A stretch of DNA of 61,473 bases from a bacterium (GTDB taxonomy: Bacteria > Myxococcota_A > Bradymonadia > UBA7976 > UBA1532): positions 1 through 61,473 of the forward strand of contig JAUHXC010000052.1 in NCBI GenBank assembly GCA_030427205.1. The letters run 5' to 3'. Position numbers and translations under genes: made by a program. Shown one piece after another: positions 32,007-39,147 of this stretch (positions within the stretch are counted from its first letter, which is position 1; each line of letters opens with the position of its first letter). Below the pieces are notes generated by a model. It ran no database searches, was not told the origin of the DNA, and worked only from the letters and a program-made list of their open reading frames with translations.

Positions 32007-32953
32007 TGGGCGCGCTCGGTGCGCAGCAGCGGGCGCGCCTGGGCGCCCACCCGCCACACCGCCAGCGCCTGGCGGGCCGACAGGCGGGGGGTGATCAGGT
32101 CGCGGTGGCAGCGCGCGGTGTCCATCGGCACGCCCACGTGCAGCCGCGCGGCGGCGACGGGCCCGAAGGGCAGCGCGCCGACCCGGGAGAGCGCCCCCAT
32201 CAGCGGCCGTGAGAGCCAGCCGGGGGTGCGCACCAGCGAGGCTTCGAGCACGCCGGCCACCGCCGAGAGCCGCAGCGGCCCGGCGCCGGCGACGTTGTAG
32301 ATGCCCGAGACGCCGGGCCGGGTCGCCGCCGCCAGCAGCGCCTCGGCGGCGTCGTCGGCGTGGATGAACTGCATCCACGGGTCGCCGTCCCGCGGGCCCA
32401 CCAGCGGGCGGTGCGCCAGGACCTCGTCGAAGGTGCGGGTGCGGGCCTCGCTGACGACGGGGCACAGGCGCAGGGTGGCGACGTCGACCTCGTCCTTCGC
32501 CCGGTAGTCGGCGACGAGCGCCTCGACGGCGAGCTTGTCGCGCACGAGCTGCGCCGCGGCCCGCCCCAGCCCTTCGGCGGTGCGCCGGGGGGCCTGCTCG
32601 TCGACGGGGGTCTCGCTGGCGGCGTAGACGTAATCGCACGAGGTGTGCACCACCCGGGTCAGCCCGGCGGGCTCGGCGATGTCGAGCAGCCGGGCCATGG
32701 TGGTCGCCTCGTCCTTGCCCGGCTCGGGGCCGTCGGACCACGCGAGGTGCAGCACCACCTGCACCCCGTCGGTGACGATCAGATCGCCCAGGTCGACGCT
32801 GCGCACGTCGGCGCCGATGAAGTGCACCGGGCCCAGCATCGACGGCGGGCGACGGTCGATGCCGAAGACCCGCTTGAAGGGGTTGTCGCGCATCAGGCGC
32901 GCGATGACCGCCTGCCCGAGCTGGGTGCCGATGCCGGTGATGAGCAGGTTCAT
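32003..32953 (-). CDS. Atypical extended SDR / NAD-dependent epimerase-like protein
   Basis: A 316-residue Rossmann-fold protein. The N-terminus LLITGIGTQLGQAVIARL is a variant of the dinucleotide motif. VVLHLAWSDG and VVHTSCDYVYA fit extended SDRs. At the usual YxxxK site the sequence is AAQLVRDKLAVEAL: the Lys is present but the residue four before it is Leu, so the catalytic Tyr seems absent. It may bind nucleotide or use another mechanism. Its ATG overlaps the GNAT stop (ATGA) and its stop overlaps the hydrolase start. Confidence 0.8.
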   Translation of the reverse strand: MNLLITGIGTQLGQAVIARLMRDNPFKRVFGIDRRPPSMLGPVHFIGADVRSVDLGDLIVTDGVQVVLHLAWSDGPEPGKDEATTMARLLDIAEPAGLTRVVHTSCDYVYAASETPVDEQAPRRTAEGLGRAAAQLVRDKLAVEALVADYRAKDEVDVATLRLCPVVSEARTRTFDEVLAHRPLVGPRDGDPWMQFIHADDAAEALLAAATRPGVSGIYNVAGAGPLRLSAVAGVLEASLVRTPGWLSRPLMGALSRVGALPFGPVAAARLHVGVPMDTARCHRDLITPRLSARQALAVWRVGAQARPLLRTERAH

Positions 32954-33873
32954 CGGCGACGCTCGTAGACGAGGTCGTGGCCCCGCGGGGCGAAGCCGAG
33001 CCGGGTGTAGAGGGCCTGCGCCGCGGCGTTGTCGGCGTCGACGGCCAGCTCGACGACGCCGAAGCCTTGCTGGGCCAGCGCGTTGAGTGCCGCGGCGACC
33101 AGCAGCCGCCCCAGGCCGCGCCCCTGGGCTTCGGGGGCCACCTGCACCGCGTGCAGCACGCCGACCCCGGCGAAATAGGGCAACGTCTGCACCGCGCCCG
33201 CCAGCTGGCCGTCGGGCCCGTCGAGCACCAGCAGCCGACCGCCGGGCGCGCTCGTCGTGGCCTTCAGATCGGCCGCGGACAACGGCGCGAAGCCGAAGGC
33301 CTTGGCGTGGGCCGCGTTGTAGAGCCCGGTGAGCGCCGGCCCGTCGCGGGCCGGCTCGGCGTCGCGCAGGCGGTGGCCCGCGGGCAGCGCCGGGCGGTCG
33401 GGCGGCAGCCCCGAGCGGCGCATGTGCACGATGGTGCGGATGTGGCGATAGCCCCGCTTCTCGAGCCGGGTGCGCGCGCCGGCCCAGTCGGCGCCGATGA
33501 CCGTGCGCTGCACCACCTCGCCCGGCGCGTCCTGGGTATCGACAGCGCCCAGCAGCCGGTCGGACCAGCCCTCGAGGTGGGCGTCGGGGGCGACCACCAC
33601 CCTGAATCCGCGCACCGGGCGCTCGCGGTCGGCGACGGCGAAGCGCCCCGACAGCAGCGCCGCTTCGAGCCGCGGGGTCTCGTCGATGAGCGCCTCGCCG
33701 AGCACGAAGTCCTGCCCGTCGCGGTTGCTGTCGAGGGCCACGAAGGCCGCCAGGGCGTATTCGTCGGGGGTGTCGATGCGTGGGTCGAGGGCGTGGGCGG
33801 CGCGCATCAAGGCCACGATGCGCGGCAGGTCGGCGGCGGTGTAGGCCCGCAGGCGGCGGGAGATGGAGCCCAT
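32950..33873 (-). CDS. GNAT acetyltransferase, probably tandem-domain
   Basis: A 307-residue protein with an apparent N-terminal GNAT-like half (about 1-150) and a canonical C-terminal GNAT domain (about 165-307). The acetyl-CoA loop is in VAPEAQGRGLGRLLVAAAL (about 245), and VELAVDADNAAAQALYTRLG follows. The architecture resembles MshD-type tandem GNATs, but mycothiol pathways are not otherwise seen here, so the substrate is left open. It is coupled to the SDR by a four-base overlap. Confidence 0.82.
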   Translation of the reverse strand: MGSISRRLRAYTAADLPRIVALMRAAHALDPRIDTPDEYALAAFVALDSNRDGQDFVLGEALIDETPRLEAALLSGRFAVADRERPVRGFRVVVAPDAHLEGWSDRLLGAVDTQDAPGEVVQRTVIGADWAGARTRLEKRGYRHIRTIVHMRRSGLPPDRPALPAGHRLRDAEPARDGPALTGLYNAAHAKAFGFAPLSAADLKATTSAPGGRLLVLDGPDGQLAGAVQTLPYFAGVGVLHAVQVAPEAQGRGLGRLLVAAALNALAQQGFGVVELAVDADNAAAQALYTRLGFAPRGHDLVYERRR

Positions 33874-33889
33874 GATGGCGCGCCCCGCG

Positions 33890-34717
33890 TCAGCCGTCTT
33901 CGCCGGTGCCCAGCAGCTCTTCGATCGGCGCCAGACGGGTCGTCAAGCGCTCGACGACCGCGTGGGTATCGACCTGCTTGCGCTCGCCGAGCAGCGTGAT
34001 GTCGAGCACCAGGTTGGCCAGCGCCATCTCGATGAGCGAGGGCTCTTCGCTGACCACCGCCCGATCGAGCCGGCTGCCGTCGGCGTCGCCCACCAGCAGG
34101 TGGTCGTGGTCGGTGATCAAGATGACCCGCCGCGACCAGTGCTGGCCGAGCTGATCCTGGTCGATGCCGTAGCTGAGCACCTCGCCGAGGTCGGGCGGCA
34201 GCGGGGTGAACGAGAACAGCGTGACGTCGATGCCGCTCTCCCGGGCCCGGGTCAGCGCCGGCGCCAGCCGCTGGGCCTCGCGGCGCCACAGCGACATCAC
34301 CACCCGGCCCTTGGCCGCCGAGATCAGCCGCTCGGCCTCGGCGAGCATCGCCTCGTAGCCGGTCACCGTCCACGTCACCGCGTCGTGCCGCGGGCCGACC
34401 ACCTGGGTCACCGCCTGCTCGAACTGGTCGATGTCGCGGGCGAAGCGGGTCTTGAGGTGGTCGATGAGCCGCTCGGGCGGGATGGGCACGTAGCGCGCCG
34501 GTTTGCCCTTGAGCGCGTTGACCAGCCCGGCCCGCTGCAGCCGCTTGAGCACGCTGTAGATCGCCGAGCGCGGGATGCCGCCCCGGGCGGCCAGCTCGTA
34601 GCCGGTGGCCGGGTGGCCCCGCAGCAGGGTGATGTAGGTCCGGGCGTCGCTGCCGGTGTAGCCGAACGACTTCATCGCCGCGACGACCTGATCTTCGATC
34701 TCGTCTCCCAGTGACAT
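33890..34717 (-). CDS. TrmB-family transcriptional regulator
   Basis: A 275-residue regulator. A winged helix at about 15-75 (YTGSDARTYITLLRGHPATG, GGIPRSAIYSVLKRLQRAGL) is followed by a dimerisation helix and the TrmB C-terminal domain (VTWTVTGYEAMLAEAERLIS, GRVVMSLWRREAQRLAP) that senses small ligands in archaeal and bacterial homologues. It sits 17 bases upstream of the GNAT gene in the same run and may regulate it. No operator is recognisable. Confidence 0.85.
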   Translation of the reverse strand: MSLGDEIEDQVVAAMKSFGYTGSDARTYITLLRGHPATGYELAARGGIPRSAIYSVLKRLQRAGLVNALKGKPARYVPIPPERLIDHLKTRFARDIDQFEQAVTQVVGPRHDAVTWTVTGYEAMLAEAERLISAAKGRVVMSLWRREAQRLAPALTRARESGIDVTLFSFTPLPPDLGEVLSYGIDQDQLGQHWSRRVILITDHDHLLVGDADGSRLDRAVVSEEPSLIEMALANLVLDITLLGERKQVDTHAVVERLTTRLAPIEELLGTGEDG

Positions 34718-34759
34718 GGGCAGTGAAGTACCGCGAGCGGCCGCCCGCCGTCCAGGATT

Positions 34760-35545
34760 TCAAGGCCCGCGGGCCAGCAGGCGGGCGGCGAGGCGGTCGC
34801 CGCGCGCGCTGTACGCCGGGTCGTCGTGCAGCCGGCCCCAGGTCGCCGTGGCCAGCGCGTGCAGGGCCAGCATGGCCCGCAGGCGGTCGGGGTCGGGGCG
34901 CGCGCCGTAGCCGGCGAAGAAGGCCGCCCGCCGGGGGTCGTCGTCAGCGCGGCCCTCGAACAGCCGCACGAGGTCGACCTCGGCGGCGTCGGGGCCGGCG
35001 TGCTCGAGGTCGAAGAACCGGCAGCGGCCGTCGGCGATGCGCCAGTTGCGCGGGGCGTAGTCCCGATGACAGAAGACCCGCGACCGGCCGGCGAACGGCG
35101 CGCTGTCGACCTGCGCGGCGAGCCCGTCGATCATCGCCGGCGCGAGGTGCCCCGCGGCCCGCGCGCGCCAGCCGGCGACCCGGCGGCGCACGGCCGCGTC
35201 GAGCGGCAGCGGGTCGGCGGGGCACGGGACGGCGTGCAGTCGGGCCAGGGCTTCGCCGGCGGCGCGCCAGTCGTGCGGGCCGCGCGGTTCGAGCCCGGCG
35301 CACGGCGCGATCACCATCCCGTGCAGGTCGTCCCGCCAGCGCAGCAGCGTCGGCGCGAGGTCGAGCCCCGCCAGGCGGTGCAGGCCGTCCCGCTCCCGGC
35401 GGTATTTGCCGGCGGTGCGGTGCACCTTGACATAGTGACAGGTGCGGCCCTCGCAGACTTCGAAGACGCGCGACTGGCGCCGATCGCGGCTCACCTCGCG
35501 CCAGCGGGCGGTCGCTGCGCAGTCGAGCGTCTGCCAGGCGCGCAT
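34760..35545 (-). CDS. APH/ChoK-like phosphotransferase
   Basis: A 261-residue small-molecule kinase fold. HVKVHRTAGKYRRE-type sequence (YVKVHRTA) holds the ATP Lys, HRDYAPRNWRI (about 162) the catalytic loop, and FFDLEHAGPDAAEVDL (about 181) the metal-binding DxE and the motif typical of aminoglycoside/choline kinases. Family members phosphorylate many substrates; antibiotic resistance cannot be assumed. The ATG at 35545 is the only canonical in-frame start; the conserved-looking sequence begins slightly upstream, so a CTG start near 35592 is possible. It follows tatD. Confidence 0.78.
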   Translation of the reverse strand: MRAWQTLDCAATARWREVSRDRRQSRVFEVCEGRTCHYVKVHRTAGKYRRERDGLHRLAGLDLAPTLLRWRDDLHGMVIAPCAGLEPRGPHDWRAAGEALARLHAVPCPADPLPLDAAVRRRVAGWRARAAGHLAPAMIDGLAAQVDSAPFAGRSRVFCHRDYAPRNWRIADGRCRFFDLEHAGPDAAEVDLVRLFEGRADDDPRRAAFFAGYGARPDPDRLRAMLALHALATATWGRLHDDPAYSARGDRLAARLLARGP

Positions 35546-35589
35546 CAGCGTGGCGACGAAGGGCTCGGGCCAGCCCTCGGCCCAGGGGC

Positions 35590-36375
35590 TCAGGCGCCGA
35601 GCCCGGGCAGCCCGAAGAGGCGCACCGTATTGGCCCGCGAGGCGGCGCAGACGGCGGCGTAGTCCTGCCCGCGCAGCCGGGCGACCTCTTCGGCGGTGCG
35701 CACCACGAAGGCCGGCTCGTTGCGCTTGCCGCGGTGCGGCGTCGGCGCGAGGAAGGGCGCGTCGGTCTCGACGAGCAGGCGGTCGTCGGGCACGCCGGGC
35801 ACCGCCGAGCGCAGAGCCTTGGCGCTCTTGAAGGTGACGATGCCCGACAGCGAGATGGAGTAGCCCAGCGCCAGCGCCGCCGCGCACTCGGCCGGGCCGC
35901 CGGTGAAGCAGTGCACCACCCCGCGGGCGCCCACCTCGCCCATGAGGCGGAACGCGTCGTCGAAGGCGTCGCGGATGTGGATCACCACCGGCAGGTCGAG
36001 CCGCTTCGCCGCCTCGAGGTGGCGCCGGAAGAGCGCCTGCTGCCGCCCACGGTCGCTGTAGTCGTAGTAATAGTCGAGCCCGGTCTCCCCCACCGCCACC
36101 ACCCGTTCGCGGCGCCAGAGGGCCTCCAGCGCGTCCCAGCGGGCATCGTCGAAGGCGTCGGCCTGATGCGGATGGATGCCCGCCGAGGCGTAGAGCCGCG
36201 GGTCGCGCTCGGCGAGCGCGGCGGCGGCGGTCGAGCTGTCGACGTCGGTGCCGATGGTGATGGCCGCCTCGACGCCGGCGGCGGTCATGCGGTCGAGCAC
36301 GGCGTCGCGGTCGGCGTCGAACCGGTCGAAGGTGAGGTGGGCGTGGCTGTCGATGAGCGGCGTGGGGTTCTGCAT
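35590..36375 (-). CDS. tatD: TatD family metal-dependent hydrolase (DNase)
   Basis: A 261-residue TIM-barrel nuclease, cytoplasmic. Metal ligands are in order: DSHAHL (about 9-14), VGETGLDYYYDYSD (about 93), VVIHIRDAFDD (about 130), VVHCFTGG (about 154) and ETDAPFLAP (about 204). Homologues act as 3'-5' exonucleases in DNA repair or tRNA-related processing. It is the first gene of the minus-strand run and divergent from the repeat-protein cluster, 32 bases away. Confidence 0.94.
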   Translation of the reverse strand: MQNPTPLIDSHAHLTFDRFDADRDAVLDRMTAAGVEAAITIGTDVDSSTAAAALAERDPRLYASAGIHPHQADAFDDARWDALEALWRRERVVAVGETGLDYYYDYSDRGRQQALFRRHLEAAKRLDLPVVIHIRDAFDDAFRLMGEVGARGVVHCFTGGPAECAAALALGYSISLSGIVTFKSAKALRSAVPGVPDDRLLVETDAPFLAPTPHRGKRNEPAFVVRTAEEVARLRGQDYAAVCAASRANTVRLFGLPGLGA

Positions 36376-36407
36376 GGGGCGGGAACATACCGCAGCGGCC
36401 GCGGTGT

Positions 36408-37364
36408 ATGCGATGGTCAGTCATGCGCTGCGCCCTGCCCATGACGATCGCCCTGGCCCTGGCCGGCGCGCCGCTCACAGCGGCCCACGGCCTGACCCCG
36501 GAGAGCCGGGCCCGCGTCGAGATGGCGGGCTACGGCGTGCTCTACGGCGCCGGCGCCGGCCTCCTGCTCACCGAGGATCTCGAGCTGAGCGACGGCGCGG
36601 CGCAGTTCGGCGGCGGGCTCTTGACCGGCACCTTGGCGGCAGCCGGCGGCACGGGAGGCTGGCTCGCCGCCCGCGCCGGTGACCTGCACCCGGGCCAGGT
36701 GCGGCTGAGCGGCGCGGCGGGCTTCTGGACCCTGATCTACAGCGCCATCGCCGCCAAGACGCTGGTGCGCCGGTCGACCCCGGTGCCCAAGTGGGCGATC
36801 TTCGCCGCGAGCGGGCTGGCGAGCGGGGTGACCGCGGCGGCGACGCTCGGCCGCGATGTCTCCGAGGGCGACGTGGCGTTGATCAACAGCGGCGGGCTGT
36901 GGACGCCGCTGGTCGGGGGCCTGCTCGCCGCCAGCGTCGCGACCGTGGTGCGCGGGCCGAAGCCGCCCCCACCGCCCGATGACGCGCCGGGCGCGCGGCG
37001 CGACGGCAACGGCTCGATCTTTGCGTGGTCGTGGATGGGCCTGTCGGCGGCCGGCCTGGGCGTGGGCGCGGTGCTGGCCGATGCCTACGACCCGAGCCAC
37101 GGGCAGGTGCTGGCCCTCGATCTGGGCCTGCTGACGGGCCTCGTCGTCGGCGGCGGGATCAGCTTCGTGCTCAACGAGGAGGGCGACCACCCGGCCTGGG
37201 TCTTCCTGGGCGCGCTCAGCGGCATGGCGGCCGGCGGCGCGCTGGCAGTGCACATCATGGGCTTCGACGGCGCGGCGGACGCGCCGGTCGACGGGGGCCG
37301 CGCCGGGCTGGCCCGCGCGTCGGCGCCTCCGCCCGCGGTGCCGCTGTGGTTCGGGGTGTGGTGA
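36408..37364 (+). CDS. Tandem-paralog exported repeat protein 1
   Basis: A 318-residue protein of no family I recognise. A signal peptide ends about TAAHG (residue 27; ATG at 36423 is an alternative start). The mature part has hydrophobic Gly/Ala-rich segments arranged in three units of roughly 55-65 residues, each opening with a polar turn and an aromatic or Gly-rich strand: LHPGQVRLSGAAGFWTLI, VSEGDVALINSGGLWTPLVG and PSHGQVLALDLGLLTGLVVG. It ends VPLWFGVW, with the C-terminal aromatic seen in outer-membrane barrel proteins. A Pro-rich insert (PPPPPDDAPG) splits unit two. It is the first of three coupled paralogs; its stop overlaps the next GTG. Confidence 0.7.
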   Translation: MRWSVMRCALPMTIALALAGAPLTAAHGLTPESRARVEMAGYGVLYGAGAGLLLTEDLELSDGAAQFGGGLLTGTLAAAGGTGGWLAARAGDLHPGQVRLSGAAGFWTLIYSAIAAKTLVRRSTPVPKWAIFAASGLASGVTAAATLGRDVSEGDVALINSGGLWTPLVGGLLAASVATVVRGPKPPPPPDDAPGARRDGNGSIFAWSWMGLSAAGLGVGAVLADAYDPSHGQVLALDLGLLTGLVVGGGISFVLNEEGDHPAWVFLGALSGMAAGGALAVHIMGFDGAADAPVDGGRAGLARASAPPPAVPLWFGVW

Positions 37365-38236
37365 GCCGCGGTCCGCGTCGGCGGGTGCGGGCGGCGCTGG
37401 GCGCGCTCGTCTGCGGGGCGCTGCTCACCGCGCCGGCCCACGGGCTGACACCCGCCGAAGAGGCGCGCATCGAGCTGACCACCTACGCCACGATCTACGG
37501 CGCGGGCGTCGGCGTGCTGGCGGCGCTGGAGTTCGACCTGAACCCGCGGCCGGCGGCGTGGCTCTCGGCGGCGCTGGCCGGCGGCGCGCTGTGGGGCACC
37601 TGGGAGGCGGCGAAGGCCCGTGATCTGCAACCGAATCAGGCGGGGCTGATCAGCTCGACGGCGGTCTGGACGATGGTCGACATGCTGCTGGTGCACGCGG
37701 CGTTCGATGTACTCGACGACGACGAGGCGATCTGGCTGACCCTCGGCGGCGGCGCGGCGGCGGCGGGCCTCGCCTTCGCGCTGGCGCCGTACTACGAGAC
37801 CTCGGTGGGCGACCTCTCGCTGATCAACAGCGGCGGCATCTGGATGCCCATCGCCCTGACGCTGGCGGCGGCGCCGGCCTGGGATACGCTGCTCGATCAC
37901 CCGTTCTTGTGGATCCTGACCACCCAGGGCCTCGGGCTGGGCGCGGGCGCCCTGTTGGCGCAGCGCTACGAGCCCACCCGGCAGCAGGCGCTGTATCTCG
38001 ACGCGGGGCTGGGCATCGGTCTGGTCGGCGGCGGCCTGCTGGGGGTCATCGGCGGGGTGCTGACCGACAGCGTCGAGGTCGCGAGCCTGCTCGCCCTGGG
38101 CGGCATGGTCGCCGGCGGGCTGGTCGCCGCCAATACGGCCGGGCTCGACGACGGGGCGCCGGTCGCGCAGGACGCCGCGCCGCTGAAGCGCCGCGCGCCG
38201 CCGCCGCCCGTGCCGCTGTGGGTCGGCGTATGGTGA
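37361..38236 (+). CDS. Tandem-paralog exported repeat protein 2
   Basis: A 291-residue paralog of the preceding protein. Signal peptide ends about APAHG. The first mature residues LTPAEEARIELTTYATIYG align with LTPESRARVEMAGYGVLYG of protein 1. Three repeat units begin LQPNQAGLISSTAVWTMV, TSVGDLSLINSGGIWMPI and PTRQQALYLDAGLGIGLVGG. The end VPLWVGVW matches protein 1. GTG start overlaps the previous stop (GTGA), and its own TGA overlaps the start of protein 3, so all three are likely made in fixed ratio. Confidence 0.7.
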   Translation: MSRGPRRRVRAALGALVCGALLTAPAHGLTPAEEARIELTTYATIYGAGVGVLAALEFDLNPRPAAWLSAALAGGALWGTWEAAKARDLQPNQAGLISSTAVWTMVDMLLVHAAFDVLDDDEAIWLTLGGGAAAAGLAFALAPYYETSVGDLSLINSGGIWMPIALTLAAAPAWDTLLDHPFLWILTTQGLGLGAGALLAQRYEPTRQQALYLDAGLGIGLVGGGLLGVIGGVLTDSVEVASLLALGGMVAGGLVAANTAGLDDGAPVAQDAAPLKRRAPPPPVPLWVGVW

Positions 38237-39129
38237 GCGCGGTGTATCGCCCCACATGGGCGCTGCTGTTGGCGGCCAGCCTGACGCTGGGCGGCGTGGG
38301 CGACGCGCGGGCCGCCGAGCCCGACCGCAGCGGGCGGGCGCAGGCGCTGATCCTGACGACGGGCTTCGGGCTGTATCAGGGCATCGCCTTGTCGATCCTG
38401 CTCGAGGAGTACGATCTGCTGCCCTCCGGCGGCGACAGCGAGATCCTGGCGGCGAGCGCGCTGACCCTGGCCACCACCGGCCTGGGCTTCGGGCTGGGCT
38501 GGTGGGTCACCGAGGAGTACGGGGTCAGCGAGGCCGAGTCGGGGCTGTTCACCAGCACGACGATGTGGGTCGCGCTCAACGGCTTCTCCGGCGGCCTGGG
38601 CCTGGGGCTCGACGACACCGACGAGCTGCTGTGGAACACCCTGGTCTCGGGCTGGACCGGGCAGGCGCTGGGCATCTTGCTGGCGGCCAACGTCGACCGC
38701 ACCGCGGGGCAGATCTCGCTGATGAACACCGTCGCCACCTGGGCCGGCGCCGAGGCGGCGTTGCTGCAAGGGGTGTTCGGCGCCGATCTGGGCTCGAACT
38801 ACATCACCTGGCCGACGCTGCTGGCCGACGTCGGGCTGCTGGTGGGGGTCTATCTGGCCCGGGACGTGGACATCTCCCGCGGGCGGGCCCGGCTGCTCGA
38901 TCTCGGCGCCTTCGCCGGCGCGCTGGCCGGGCCGGCGGCGCTCTTCATGGTCTGGGGCCCCGAGGAGAACGTGCGCGAGTGGTATCTGAGCGCGATGGCG
39001 GTCGGCATCCCCATCGGCATCGGCGTCGCGTGGCACCTCACCCGCGATCTGGATGCGCCCGACGAGTCGAGCGACCGCCCGTCGTCGAGCGCGACGCTGA
39101 TGGTGCCGCTGGCCGGCGGCGTCTTCTGA
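38230..39129 (+). CDS. Tandem-paralog exported repeat protein 3
   Basis: A 299-residue, more divergent paralog. Signal peptide ends about ARAAE. Repeat units begin VSEAESGLFTSTTMWVAL, RTAGQISLMNTVATWAGAEA and ISRGRARLLDLGAFAGALAG. It ends VPLAGGVF, again an aromatic last residue. The ATG at 38230 overlaps the previous gene by seven bases; GTG at 38233 is an equally possible start and would repeat the GTGA overlap seen between proteins 1 and 2. Convergent with the patatin gene, 18 bases away. Confidence 0.68.
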   Translation: MVSAVYRPTWALLLAASLTLGGVGDARAAEPDRSGRAQALILTTGFGLYQGIALSILLEEYDLLPSGGDSEILAASALTLATTGLGFGLGWWVTEEYGVSEAESGLFTSTTMWVALNGFSGGLGLGLDDTDELLWNTLVSGWTGQALGILLAANVDRTAGQISLMNTVATWAGAEAALLQGVFGADLGSNYITWPTLLADVGLLVGVYLARDVDISRGRARLLDLGAFAGALAGPAALFMVWGPEENVREWYLSAMAVGIPIGIGVAWHLTRDLDAPDESSDRPSSSATLMVPLAGGVF

Positions 39130-39147
39130 TACTCGATCACCCGCTGC

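Noticed and set aside
34760..35545. Antibiotic-resistance aminoglycoside phosphotransferase
   Set aside because: The fold motifs are shared by choline, homoserine and many other kinases; nothing in the sequence or neighbours points to antibiotic substrates.
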